Assembly: GCA_005880575.1 (NCBI GenBank)
Contig: VBIZ01000193.1
Location: 1-32,502 of the forward strand
Direction: 5' to 3'
Source: Chloroflexota bacterium
Lineage (GTDB): Bacteria > Chloroflexota > Limnocylindria > P2-11E
Length of the DNA: 32,502 bases
The notes under the pieces were generated by a model. The model saw only the letters and a program-made list of their open reading frames with translations, was not told where the DNA came from and ran no database searches. The position numbers were made by a program, and so were the translations under genes. Of the stretch, positions 23,182-31,372 are shown piece after piece (positions within the stretch are counted from its first letter, which is position 1; the number at the start of each line of letters is the position of its first letter).

Positions 23182-25216
23182 CGAGCCCGAGCCGCCCGAC
23201 ACCCCCTCACTCGAGCGGCGCGTCAAGCAGACCGGCCGTCACGTCGGCGACCAGTACGTCCGCATCATGCGGCCGACGGGCAGTGGCATACGGGGCCACG
23301 GCGGTCGCTATGTCGCGACCGAACAGACCATGGATCGGACGGGTCGTGTGGGGCGCGGGTGGGACGCGACCGTTCGCTTTCTCATCGGCAAGCGGCTGCA
23401 TAGCGATGCCGAGGCCGAGGAGCGCATCGGCGTCGCCACAGGGCTTCCGATCCTGGCTTCCGACAACGTCTCCTCCTCCGCGTACGCGACCGAGGAGGCG
23501 ATGCGCATCCTCGCCATCGCGGGGGGAGCGGCCCTCGCACTCACGATGCCGATAGCGCTCGCGGTCGTGTTCGTCCTCGCGATCGTCGTCCTCTCCGAAT
23601 CGCGCGTGATCCGCGCGTACCCGAACGGCGGCGGCAGCTATCTCGTCGCGCGTGAGAACCACGGCGTCGTCGCCGGACTCGTCGCCGCATCCGCGCTCCT
23701 CATCGATTACGTGCTCACCGTTGCCGTCTCCACCGCCGCGGGCGTTGCCGCCATCTCGAGCTTCGTTCCGGAGCTGCACCAGCATCGCGTGATGGTCGGG
23801 ATCGTGCTCATCGCGGTGCTGGCGGTCGGCAATCTTCGCGGCGTCCGTGAGGCGGGGCTCCTCTTCGCGGCTCCGACATACGCGTACATGCTGGCCATGT
23901 ACGGACTCCTCGCGTACGGGCTCTTCCGCATCTTCACCGGCGACGTGCCGGCCGCGGTCACGCCGCCGGACCCCTTCCCCGCGGAGGGAACCGCGGCGCT
24001 CTCGATCCTGCTCGTCCTCCGCGCATTCGCCTCGGGTTCGGTCGGTCTCACAGGAAGCGAGGCTGTGGCGAACGGCGTGCCGAGCTTCAAGCGGCCCGAG
24101 ACCAAGAACGCGGTCATCACGCTCGTCCTGATGGGCGCGATCTTCGCGACGATCTTCCTCGGGGTCACCTACCTCGCCACAAAGATCGGGATCCAACCCG
24201 ACCAGAGCGAGATCGAGACCGTGAACAGCATGATCACCCGAGCGGTGGTCGGCGCCGGCACGCCCTTTTACTACTTCGTGCAGGTGACGACGGCGATCAT
24301 CCTGCTGCTTGCGGCCAACACCGGCTTCACCGGATTTCCGCGGCTCGCCTCGGTGCTTGCGAACGATCGGTTCATGCCACGGCATTTTGCGGACGTCGGC
24401 TCGCGCCTTGCGTTCAACACGGGGATCGTTGTCCTATCGGTGCTCGCCGCGCTGATCCTCGCGGCGTTCGGCGGGAGCGTGAACGCCCTCGTCCCGCTCT
24501 ACACGATCGGAGTGTTCCTGGCCTTCACTCTGTCGCAGTCGGGGCTGGTGCGGCGCTGGTGGCGCCTCCGTAATCCCGGATGGCGCCTTTCGATGGCGAT
24601 CAACACCTTCGGCGCCGTGGTTACGGGGACGGTCCTCATCGTGGTCGCGATCACGAAGTTCGCCCTCGGCGCGTGGATGGTGATGGTGCTGATCCCGGTC
24701 ATCGTGGCACTCCTCTATGCGATCAACCGGCACTACCAGACGACGCAGGACGCTTTGGTGATCTCCGGGACGGATCAGCGCGTGCCCGTATACGCCGCGC
24801 CGGTGGTGATCGTTCCCATCGCGCGACTCGACCGCGCCGCGCTCCAGGCGCTTGCGTTCGCGCGATCGGTGTCGCCGACGGTGAAGGCCGTGCACGTGTC
24901 GATGTCGCGCGCGAGCGCGGACGAGTTCCGCGTGCGCTGGAACCGGCTCGGGACGGACGTCGCCCTCGACGTCCTTGAATCGCCATTCCGGTCGCTCGTC
25001 CAGCCGCTGCTGCGCTACATCGACGCGATCGACAAGTCGGACGACCGGCCGATCACCGTGGTGCTCAGCGAGTTCGTACCGAGCCACTGGTGGGAGTGGC
25101 TGCTGCACAGCCAGACCGCGTTTCGCCTGAAGGCGGCGCTCCTGTTCCGACCGAACACGATCGTCATCGACGTTCCGTACCACCATCGCGACACTGCAGA
25201 CCTCGCCCGCGGTTAG
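23171..25216 (+). CDS. KimA-like APC/KUP-family potassium permease 2
   Basis: A 681-residue paralogue of the preceding permease, starting at ATG 23171 after GAGAGG (11 bases upstream), with its first 11 bases inside the previous gene. The N-terminal cytoplasmic region (residues 1-80) is conserved (RRVKQTGRHVGDQYVRI versus RTTKSGRLPGNRYVKL). The transport core contains SDNVSSSAYATEEAM, AYPNGGGSYLV and IDYVLTVAVSTAAG. The C-terminal soluble domain again ends with SEFVPSHWWEWLLHSQTA and NTIVIDVPYH. Its TAG stop forms the first bases of the TAGACT -10 box before uspA. Two paralogues in tandem suggest different affinities or a heteromeric assembly. Confidence 0.86.
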   Translation: MTADEPEPPDTPSLERRVKQTGRHVGDQYVRIMRPTGSGIRGHGGRYVATEQTMDRTGRVGRGWDATVRFLIGKRLHSDAEAEERIGVATGLPILASDNVSSSAYATEEAMRILAIAGGAALALTMPIALAVVFVLAIVVLSESRVIRAYPNGGGSYLVARENHGVVAGLVAASALLIDYVLTVAVSTAAGVAAISSFVPELHQHRVMVGIVLIAVLAVGNLRGVREAGLLFAAPTYAYMLAMYGLLAYGLFRIFTGDVPAAVTPPDPFPAEGTAALSILLVLRAFASGSVGLTGSEAVANGVPSFKRPETKNAVITLVLMGAIFATIFLGVTYLATKIGIQPDQSEIETVNSMITRAVVGAGTPFYYFVQVTTAIILLLAANTGFTGFPRLASVLANDRFMPRHFADVGSRLAFNTGIVVLSVLAALILAAFGGSVNALVPLYTIGVFLAFTLSQSGLVRRWWRLRNPGWRLSMAINTFGAVVTGTVLIVVAITKFALGAWMVMVLIPVIVALLYAINRHYQTTQDALVISGTDQRVPVYAAPVVIVPIARLDRAALQALAFARSVSPTVKAVHVSMSRASADEFRVRWNRLGTDVALDVLESPFRSLVQPLLRYIDAIDKSDDRPITVVLSEFVPSHWWEWLLHSQTAFRLKAALLFRPNTIVIDVPYHHRDTADLARG

Positions 25217-25219
25217 ACT
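25214..25219 (+). promoter_or_regulatory. -10 element TAGACT for uspA, overlapping the upstream stop codon
   Basis: GTTAGACT ends nine bases before the ATG at 25229; the TAG of the box is the stop codon of the upstream permease. No Shine-Dalgarno lies in the intervening nine bases, consistent with a leaderless message for uspA and the RCK genes. Confidence 0.5.
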
Positions 25220-25228
25220 CGCGCACTC

Positions 25229-25657
25229 ATGCAGCCGAAGCGCATCCTCGTGGCGCTCGCGGGGACTAGCGCGGATCCCGATGTGATTCGTCTCGTGGCG
25301 TGGGTCGCAAAGCCGGCCAAGGCCGAGGTGGTCGGCATCCACGTCATCGAAGTCCGGTGGAACCTTCCGCTTGACGCGGTGATGGAGCCGGAGCTCGACC
25401 GGGGCGAGGAGCTCCTCGAAAGCGCCAAGAAGGTGGCCGACCAAGCTGGCCTCCAGCTCGAGACCGAGCTCCTGCAGGCGCGCGACGCGGCCGCTGCCAT
25501 CGTCGACACGGCCGTGGAACGCAAGTGCGACCTCATCGTCGTTGCCATGCCCTATCGAAAGCGATTAGGAAGGGTGTACGTGGGAAGAACCGTGCAGAAC
25601 GTGTATGTAAACGCGCCATGCGCGGTGCTCGCGTATCGTCAGGAAGAGAACAAGTGA
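25229..25657 (+). CDS. Universal stress protein (UspA family)
   Basis: A small cytoplasmic protein of 142 residues with the UspA Rossmann-like fold: an N-terminal strand KRILVALAGT, a central VVGIHVIEV strand, CDLIVVAMPYRK, and a C-terminal GRVYVGRTVQNVYVNAPCAVLAYR that resembles but does not exactly match the G-x2-G-x9-G[ST] ATP loop. UspA proteins bind ATP or related nucleotides and modulate stress responses or partners, including channels and KdpD. Located between potassium permease and RCK genes, it may sense ATP or cyclic nucleotides for the transporters. Its stop overlaps the RCK gene as GTGA. Confidence 0.85.
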   Translation: MQPKRILVALAGTSADPDVIRLVAWVAKPAKAEVVGIHVIEVRWNLPLDAVMEPELDRGEELLESAKKVADQAGLQLETELLQARDAAAAIVDTAVERKCDLIVVAMPYRKRLGRVYVGRTVQNVYVNAPCAVLAYRQEENK

Positions 25658-26169
25658 ACGTCGTCATCGTCGGCTGCGGCCGTGTGGGGGGATTCCTCGC
25701 GGGCCTGCTCGATTCGGAGGGGCACCGCGTGAGCGTTGTCGATATCGCGTCGACGACCCCCGCGCGCGCGGAGCGGGCTTGGTTCCAGCATCTGCCCAGC
25801 TCGTTCAAAGGCGAGACGATCCTCGGGGACGGCACCGATCTGGAGGTGCTGCGTCAGGCGGGCATCGAGCGCGCGGATTCGCTTCTGGCCCTGACCGAGG
25901 GCGACAACCGCAATCTCATGGCAGCGCAGATCGCGCAGAAGATCTTCGGCGTCAAGCAGGTAATCGCGAAGGTGAACGACCCGGTCCGCGCGCAGACCTA
26001 TCGGGAGATGGGCATCAACACGTTCTCCCGGACGACGATCCTCGGCACGCTGCTTCAAGCGATGCTGCAGGAGGACCGCGAAGTGGGCGAAGTCCTCATG
26101 CGGAAAGCGCTCGCCCACGAGGCCGAGATGGTCCACGAGCCCGTGAAGACCCCTGTGAAGGCGCGGTAA
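25654..26169 (+). CDS. RCK_N-domain potassium transport regulator (CeoB/TrkA-like), no RCK_C
   Basis: A cytoplasmic NAD-binding protein of 171 residues. It has the Rossmann turn VVIVGCGRVGGFLAGLL with an acidic residue ending strand 2 (VSVVDI), GDGTDLEVLRQAGI, and VIAKVNDPVRAQTYREMGI, all standard for TrkA/RCK_N domains. In Mycobacterium tuberculosis the CeoB/CeoC pair (Rv2691-Rv2692) lies next to an APC permease, a close parallel to this locus. The C-terminal RCK_C ligand-binding domain is missing, so the protein probably pairs with the next gene, which has both. Start GTG overlaps the uspA stop. Confidence 0.88.
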   Translation: MNVVIVGCGRVGGFLAGLLDSEGHRVSVVDIASTTPARAERAWFQHLPSSFKGETILGDGTDLEVLRQAGIERADSLLALTEGDNRNLMAAQIAQKIFGVKQVIAKVNDPVRAQTYREMGINTFSRTTILGTLLQAMLQEDREVGEVLMRKALAHEAEMVHEPVKTPVKAR

Positions 26170-26171
26170 GC

Positions 26172-26828
26172 GTGTACTTCGTCGTCGCCGGCGCGGGCGA
26201 GATCGGGTTCCATCTGTCGCAGGCGCTCCTCGAGGCTGGACACGAAGTCACGGTCATCGAGGCCGATCGGCGTCGGGCCAACTTCGTGCAGGAAAAGCTT
26301 GGCTCGATCGTCATGAACGCCCCGGCGGATGAGGGGCGCGCGCAGATGGAGGCGGGCTGCAGCCGTGCCGATGCGCTCATCGCGGTCACCGGAGACGACG
26401 CCAAGAACCTCGTGATCTGCCAGCTCGCGAAGATACGCTGCGGCACGCCGCGCGTGATCGCGCGTGTGAACAACCCCAAGAACGAGATTGTCTTCAAGAC
26501 CCTCGGCATCGACGAGACGATCTCCTCGACGCGCGTGCTGATGAATGTGATCGAGCAGGAGCTTCCATCGGGCGGGTTCATGCCGCTCATGTCTCTTGCG
26601 GGTTCGGCAAACGAGCTGATCGAGGCCGAGATCGCGATCGGGACGCCGCCCGCCGGCAAGACCGTCGGGAGCCTGCGACTGCCGAGCGGCGCGCTCGTCG
26701 GCGGGATCATCCGCAAGGGCAAGCTCCTGCATGCCGACGACGACACGAAGCTCGAGGTAGGCGATCGCGTCATGGTGTTCTCGCCCACGGCGTCGGAGAG
26801 CGAAGTCCGAAAGGCGCTGTTCGGCTAG
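26172..26828 (+). CDS. RCK_N/RCK_C potassium transport regulator (CeoC/TrkA-like)
   Basis: A cytoplasmic gating-type protein of 218 residues. The RCK_N domain (residues 1-130) has VVAGAGEIGFHLSQALLEAGHEVTVIEAD and ARVNNPKNEIVFKTLGID. The RCK_C domain (about 140-218) has EAEIAIGTPPAGKTVGSLRLP, VGGIIRKGKLL and LEVGDRVMVFSP. Homologues bind NAD(H), ATP or ADP and control Trk, Ktr or similar potassium systems; here no TrkH or KtrB is present, so the partner may be one of the KimA-like permeases. The GTG start is two bases after the CeoB-like stop; a long nested inverted repeat begins six bases after this stop. Confidence 0.9.
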   Translation: MYFVVAGAGEIGFHLSQALLEAGHEVTVIEADRRRANFVQEKLGSIVMNAPADEGRAQMEAGCSRADALIAVTGDDAKNLVICQLAKIRCGTPRVIARVNNPKNEIVFKTLGIDETISSTRVLMNVIEQELPSGGFMPLMSLAGSANELIEAEIAIGTPPAGKTVGSLRLPSGALVGGIIRKGKLLHADDDTKLEVGDRVMVFSPTASESEVRKALFG

Positions 26829-26833
26829 AGGCA

Positions 26834-26990
26834 GCGGCGGGTCCTGTCCGGCGGAGAGAGCAGCGTCGGGGTCTTCTTCGCTCGGCCCCTCGTGGGATCG
26901 CGATGGACCGCCGACCAGCGGCCGCTCGCTCAGAAGACCCCGACGCTGCTCAAACCCCCTGCTGTCCCGACCCGGGACAGGACCCGCCGC
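26834..26990. repeat. Nested inverted repeat element, copy B
   Basis: The gap between two convergent genes is filled by two perfect nested inverted repeats. Outer arms GCGGCGGGTCCTGTCC (26834-26849) and GGACAGGACCCGCCGC (26975-26990) match over 16 bp. Inner arms GAGCAGCGTCGGGGTCTTCT (26858-26877) and AGAAGACCCCGACGCTGCTC (26932-26951) match over 20 bp. The loop contains palindromic AGCGGCCGCT. The outer arm shares CGGCGGGTCCTGTCC with copy A. A bidirectional terminator or small mobile element is plausible. Confidence 0.85.
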
Positions 26991-26993
26991 GTG

Positions 26994-29042
26994 CTAGACG
27001 TGATACGGAACGTCGATAACCACCGTGTTGGGGCGGAAGAAGAGCCTTAGCTTGAGTCGGAGCGCAGCCTGGTTGTGCAAGAGGTATTCCCACGGATGGC
27101 GCGGGACGAACTCGGACAGGACGACCGTGATCGGCCGCAGGGGGTCCTGCTTCTGCAACGCGTCGATGTATGCCAGGAGTGGCGGGATGAGCGCCCGATA
27201 TGGTGACTCGAGGATGACGAGGTCGGCGTCGCCGTCGACATCGAGGCTGCGCCAACGGTCGCGGATGCCCTCTCCTTCCGCGGGGTCGTCGGTCACGTGG
27301 ATGACCGTGACCAGCGGAGCGATCGAGCGGGCGTAGGCGAGAGCCTCGAGCGACGCGCGATCTAGCCGCGCCAGGAGTAGCAACACCCGGGGCGCCGCCC
27401 GACGGGGTAGAGCCGCATGAGGCTGATCCAGCGTGAGCGCGTCCTCGACCGAGCGGTAGTGGCGGTTGATCGCCCACATCAGGGCGATGAGGACGGGGAT
27501 GAGTACGAGGATCATCCACGCGCCGAGCGTGAACTTCGCGACGCCGACGACCATCGCCACGAGGGCGGTTGCGACGGCGCCGAGTCCGTTCAAGGCCGCG
27601 CGCCAGCGCCACCCGCGTTCGGTCCCGCGCAACCTCCACCAGTGCCGGACCATGCCGGCCTGGCTCAGGGTGAACGCGATGAATACGCCGACCGTGTAGA
27701 GGGGGATCAGGTTCGTCACGCTGCCGCCGAACGCGACGATCAGGAGCCCCGACAGGACCGCGAGGACGACGATCCCGGTCGTGAACGCAAGACGGTCGCC
27801 GCGGAACTGGAAGTAGTGCGGCGCGAAACGATCGCGGGCCAGGATGCTGGCGAGGCGCGGAAAGTCCGCGAAGGCGGTATTGGCCGCGAGGACGAGCAAT
27901 AGCGCGGTAGAGACCTGCACGAGGTAGTGATACGGAGTGCCGGTGCCGACAAAGGAACGCGTGAGCTGGCTCACCACGGTCTCCTGCTCGGTCGGATCGG
28001 GAATGATTCCGAGCTGGCCCGCGAGAAAGCTCATGCCGAGGAAGATCGCCCCAAAGAACGAGCCCATGAGGATGAGGACGGCCTGCGCGTTTCGCGATTC
28101 GCGCGGCTTGAAGGCCGGAACCCCATTCGACACCGCCTCCACGCCGGTCAGCGCGACCGACCCTGAGGCGAACGCCCGGAGCACGAGCAGGATGCCGAGC
28201 GGTTCGATCGCCTGCTGCGGCCTCCACTCGGGAGGTGCGGCGTACGGCGGCAGAGTCCCGGTCCCGAATCGGAGGAGACCATAGGCCAGAAGCCCGAAGA
28301 TCGCGGCGAGGTAGACGTAGGTGGGAAGAGCGAAGATCGTCGCGCTCTCTCGGATCCCGCGGAGGTTGCCAATCGCGAGGATCACGACGAACGCGATGCC
28401 AAGCGCGACGCGGACATCGAAGAGCTGCGGGAAGAGCGATGTGAGGGCGGCGACCCCCGCAGCGATCGATACCGCGACGGTGAGGACGTAGTCGGTGAGG
28501 AGTGCAGCCGCGGCGGTCAGGCCCGGGAAGGGCCCGAGGTTGTCGCTCGCCACGATGTAGGAGCCACCACCGTTCGGATACGCCCGGATCGTTTGCTGGT
28601 AGCTCACGACCACGATCGCGAGCACGAGGATGATCGCGAGGGTGATGGGGAGGGTGAGCGCGGCCATCGCGCCGAGTCCGGCGACGAGGAGCACGCGCAT
28701 GATCTCTTCGGTCGCGTACGCGGAAGACGAGATGTTGTCGGAGGCGAAGACGGCGAGGCCCTTCGCCTTGCCGATCCGCTCCTCAAGCTCTTGGCTGGTC
28801 GGTATGCGCGCCCCGAAAAGCGCTCGGCGCGCGCGATCGACCACACGGCCCGGCGCGGTCGTCGGCGCGAGGACCTGTTCGGTCGCGACGAGGTGGCCCG
28901 CGTTCTTGCGCTCGAACTCGTGCTGGAAAGGCCGGACGATGCGCACGTAACGGTCGCCACGGTGCCGCCCACCAACCGCGTGACGTTCCTCGAGGTCCGG
29001 GCTGCCCTTGGTGCGCTGTGGCTTCGCCTCTGGCTCGTTCAC
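26994..29042 (-). CDS. KimA-like APC/KUP-family potassium permease 3
   Basis: A 682-residue third paralogue with the same domain order: a charged N-terminal region (ERHAVGGRHRGDRYVRI), 12 membrane helices with SDNISSSAYATEEIM, AYPNGGGSYIV and LLTDYVLTVAVSIAAG, and a soluble USP-like C-terminal domain ending SEFVPRHPWEYLLHNQAA and NTVVIDVPYHV. Asp, Thr and Ser occupy the same positions as in paralogues 1 and 2. It starts with GTG 29042 downstream of the KdpE-like gene after a hairpin, and ends facing the CeoC-like gene with the inverted repeat between. Regulation by KdpDE is suggested by position. Confidence 0.86.
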   Translation of the reverse strand: MNEPEAKPQRTKGSPDLEERHAVGGRHRGDRYVRIVRPFQHEFERKNAGHLVATEQVLAPTTAPGRVVDRARRALFGARIPTSQELEERIGKAKGLAVFASDNISSSAYATEEIMRVLLVAGLGAMAALTLPITLAIILVLAIVVVSYQQTIRAYPNGGGSYIVASDNLGPFPGLTAAAALLTDYVLTVAVSIAAGVAALTSLFPQLFDVRVALGIAFVVILAIGNLRGIRESATIFALPTYVYLAAIFGLLAYGLLRFGTGTLPPYAAPPEWRPQQAIEPLGILLVLRAFASGSVALTGVEAVSNGVPAFKPRESRNAQAVLILMGSFFGAIFLGMSFLAGQLGIIPDPTEQETVVSQLTRSFVGTGTPYHYLVQVSTALLLVLAANTAFADFPRLASILARDRFAPHYFQFRGDRLAFTTGIVVLAVLSGLLIVAFGGSVTNLIPLYTVGVFIAFTLSQAGMVRHWWRLRGTERGWRWRAALNGLGAVATALVAMVVGVAKFTLGAWMILVLIPVLIALMWAINRHYRSVEDALTLDQPHAALPRRAAPRVLLLLARLDRASLEALAYARSIAPLVTVIHVTDDPAEGEGIRDRWRSLDVDGDADLVILESPYRALIPPLLAYIDALQKQDPLRPITVVLSEFVPRHPWEYLLHNQAALRLKLRLFFRPNTVVIDVPYHV

Positions 29043-29053
29043 CGCTCGAGCAA

Positions 29054-29096
29054 GGGTCTCGCGTGACCCCTCAACGACTCCTGAACGCGGAGACCC
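29054..29096. repeat. Hairpin in the gap between kdpE-like and permease 3 genes
   Basis: GGGTCTCGCGT (29054-29064) and ACGCGGAGACCC (29085-29096) pair over 11 bp with one bulged base. It occupies the 82-base spacer upstream of the third permease. It might be a KdpE-type operator, a leader hairpin, or an attenuator. Confidence 0.5.
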
Positions 29097-29124
29097 GCGC
29101 GCTCAACCGGCGCTCAATACCGCG

Positions 29125-29853
29125 CTACAGGTCCTCCGAGCGGAAACGGTAGCCGACCCCTGGCTCGGTGGTGAGGTGCTTGGGAGCCTGTGGGTCCTCC
29201 TCGATCTTCCTTCTGAGCCGGGCGACGTACACGTGGAGGTAATGCGACTCGTCGCCGTAATCAGGTCCCCAGACGCGCTGCAGCAGCATCCGGTCTGTCA
29301 GGACCTTGTTCGCGTTAGTCAGAAAGACCTTCAGCAGGTCGTACTCAGTCGGCGTTAGATGGATTTCTCGCCCGCCGATTCTTACTTCGCGCCGCTCCAG
29401 GTCGACGACGAGGTCGCCGCTGCGGATGCGCGGTTCAGTGCCGGCCCCCGGCCGGGCGACGTGCCGCAGCGCGACGCGGATGCGGGCGAGAAGCTCATCG
29501 ATCCCGAAGGGCTTCGTCATGTAGTCGTCGGCGCCGAGGTCCAGCGCGCTGACCTTGTCGTGCTCGCCTCCCCGCGCTGAGAGAACGATGATCGGGGTCC
29601 CCGAATGCTCGCGGATGTGCCGGACGATCTCGAACCCGTCGCCGTCGGGTAGGTTGAGGTCGAGCACGACGAGATCGGGCGGGCGTCGTTCGTAGCTTGC
29701 GATCGCATCGCCGGCGGTCTCGGCGGTGTCGACCTGGAAACCGTGACCGCGCAGATTTGTCCGCAGGGTCCGCACCATCGAGGGCTCGTCGTCGACCACG
29801 AGGAGTCTCGCGCCCGACGGCTCCGCGCGGACGGCGTTAACGGACACCGGCAC
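29125..29853 (-). CDS. kdpE: KdpE-like OmpR-family response regulator
   Basis: A DNA-binding response regulator of 242 residues. The receiver has the acidic pair in LLVVDDEPSMV, a phospho-acceptor Asp in LVVLDLNLPDGDG, Ser/Thr in VLSARGG and Lys in DYMTKPFG, all canonical. The C-terminal winged helix shows LTPTEYDLLKVFLTNANKVLT and ESHYLHVYVARLRRKIEED, typical of KdpE. The GTG at 29853 overlaps the kinase gene by 17 bases. In other bacteria KdpE activates the KdpFABC pump; no such pump is here, and the next gene is a KimA-like permease, which may be the target. Confidence 0.92.
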   Translation of the reverse strand: MPVSVNAVRAEPSGARLLVVDDEPSMVRTLRTNLRGHGFQVDTAETAGDAIASYERRPPDLVVLDLNLPDGDGFEIVRHIREHSGTPIIVLSARGGEHDKVSALDLGADDYMTKPFGIDELLARIRVALRHVARPGAGTEPRIRSGDLVVDLERREVRIGGREIHLTPTEYDLLKVFLTNANKVLTDRMLLQRVWGPDYGDESHYLHVYVARLRRKIEEDPQAPKHLTTEPGVGYRFRSEDL

Positions 29854-31372
29854 GCACCGGAAGTGTGAAGACGATGCGGGTACCGTCGCTCACCGCGCGA
29901 TCGATCCAAATCTTGCCGGCGTGCGCCTCGACGAGTCGCTTGGCGATCGCGAGGCCGAGCCCGACGCCGCGCGGACCCTGGCCGGCACGAGCCAGGCGGA
30001 CGAACGGTTCGAAGATCCGCTCACTCTCGCCCGGCGTGATACCCGAGCCATGGTCGCGGATCGCGAAGCGTATGTCGCCGTCGTCGCGTGCAACGGTGAT
30101 GCCGATCTCCGATCCGGCCGGCGAAAACTTGGCCGCGTTCTCGACCAGGTTGGAAAGCACCTGCTGGATCTCCACGTAGTCGAGCTCGATCGGAGGAAGG
30201 TCTTCAGGAACGTCGAGTCGCACCGGATGCCCGGCGGTGACGGGGCGCATGCGGCCGGCGACGTCCTCGACGAGGGCTCCGACGTCGTGCCACGCCTTAT
30301 GCGGCACCAGCGTTCCGTTTTCGATCCGTGACAAGTCGAGAAGATTTCCGACGACACGATCGAGGCGCACCGCCTCGTCCTGTATCGCTCCGGCGAACTC
30401 ATCGCGCTCGCGCTCGGTCCAATCCACGTCGCGTTGCCGAAGGCTCCCGGCGGAAGCGAGGATCGAAGCGAGCGGCGTCCGGAGCTCGTGCGACACAGCG
30501 TGCAGCAGCTCCGTCTTCAGATCGTCGGCGCGACGAAGGACCTCCGCCTCCGTCGCGTCTTTGCGGAATCGAGCACGCTCGATCGTCAGGCCCAGTTGGG
30601 CGGCGGCGACGGCCAGCAGTCGATCGTCGCCTGGCCCGATGTCTGGCGCGCCCGCGCGTGGCAGGATCCGGATCCCGCCGATTCGCTGGTTCGCCGAAAC
30701 GATCGGCACCATGCGGGCGCGGCTGTCGCGCATCCGCCCGGGGACCTGTGGGCCGATCAGACGGATGCGCCGCCCAGATTCCCCGTGCGAGTCGATCAGC
30801 TGCAGCTGCAGCCCGGCTGCCCGGAGCGCATTGCGGGCGGCATCGTCCCGGGCCGCGACGGCCGGGTGGGGCAGGATCTCCGAGTCCGCCTCGATGGCCA
30901 CCGCGTCGAGGTCCAGCGCTTTCCGGAAGTGCTCGGCTACTCCGACCAGTGCACGCTCGAGATCGGGCTCGGCCATGAGGAACGCGGCCTCGTAGAGGAC
31001 CTTCGCGTCGTGCTCGCGGTGCTCGGCCTCCAGAGCGCGCGCCCGTTCTCGCGCCGCGAGCGTTCCGGTGACCACCGCGGTCATCAGGAACAGTGCGAGC
31101 GAGAACAGCTCCTCCGCGTCCGCCACCACGAGCTGATGCGTCGGTGGCACGAAGAACCAGTCGAACGTGACAAAGGCCAGGACGCTCGCGAGGATTGCGG
31201 CGCCCCGACCGAGCGCGACCGCGACCACGAGGACGGCGACGAGATAGAGCATCGAGATATTCGCGATCTGCGCGCGCCCCGCGATGACGCCGATGAGCGC
31301 GGTCGTGATGGCCACCGCGGCGATGGCACCGGCGAACGGGAACAAGCGTCGCATCACCCCACGATTGTCCAT
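29837..31372 (-). CDS. KdpD-like sensor histidine kinase without the N-terminal KdpD/USP domains
   Basis: A membrane sensor kinase of 511 residues. It starts near a four-helix DUF4118 module (residues 10-115) with the KdpD-type FDWFFVPPTHQLVVAD, followed by a GAF-like segment, HisKA (SHELRTPLASILASAGSL) and an ATPase domain with NLVENAAKFSP, RDHGSGI and GVGLGLAIAKRLVEAH. Classical KdpD has an additional 400-residue N-terminal region (KdpD and USP-like domains) that is absent here. The ORF in the track (693 aa) reads into the Hsp70 gene in another frame; ATG 31372 overlaps that gene's TAA as TAATG. It forms a coupled pair with KdpE-like. Confidence 0.9.
   Translation of the reverse strand: MDNRGVMRRLFPFAGAIAAVAITTALIGVIAGRAQIANISMLYLVAVLVVAVALGRGAAILASVLAFVTFDWFFVPPTHQLVVADAEELFSLALFLMTAVVTGTLAARERARALEAEHREHDAKVLYEAAFLMAEPDLERALVGVAEHFRKALDLDAVAIEADSEILPHPAVAARDDAARNALRAAGLQLQLIDSHGESGRRIRLIGPQVPGRMRDSRARMVPIVSANQRIGGIRILPRAGAPDIGPGDDRLLAVAAAQLGLTIERARFRKDATEAEVLRRADDLKTELLHAVSHELRTPLASILASAGSLRQRDVDWTERERDEFAGAIQDEAVRLDRVVGNLLDLSRIENGTLVPHKAWHDVGALVEDVAGRMRPVTAGHPVRLDVPEDLPPIELDYVEIQQVLSNLVENAAKFSPAGSEIGITVARDDGDIRFAIRDHGSGITPGESERIFEPFVRLARAGQGPRGVGLGLAIAKRLVEAHAGKIWIDRAVSDGTRIVFTLPVRAGVR

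Noticed and set aside
23207-24385. 392-residue minus-strand ORF opposite permease 2
   Set aside because: Charged repetitive shadow sequence; the plus-strand frame has strong transporter motifs.
26829-26993. Insertion sequence remnant
   Set aside because: Strong inverted repeats but no transposase fragment and no obvious target-site duplication; kept as a repeat element only.
21118-29042. CRISPR array, phage or plasmid genes
   Set aside because: No direct-repeat arrays, integrase or replication genes are visible anywhere in the window.
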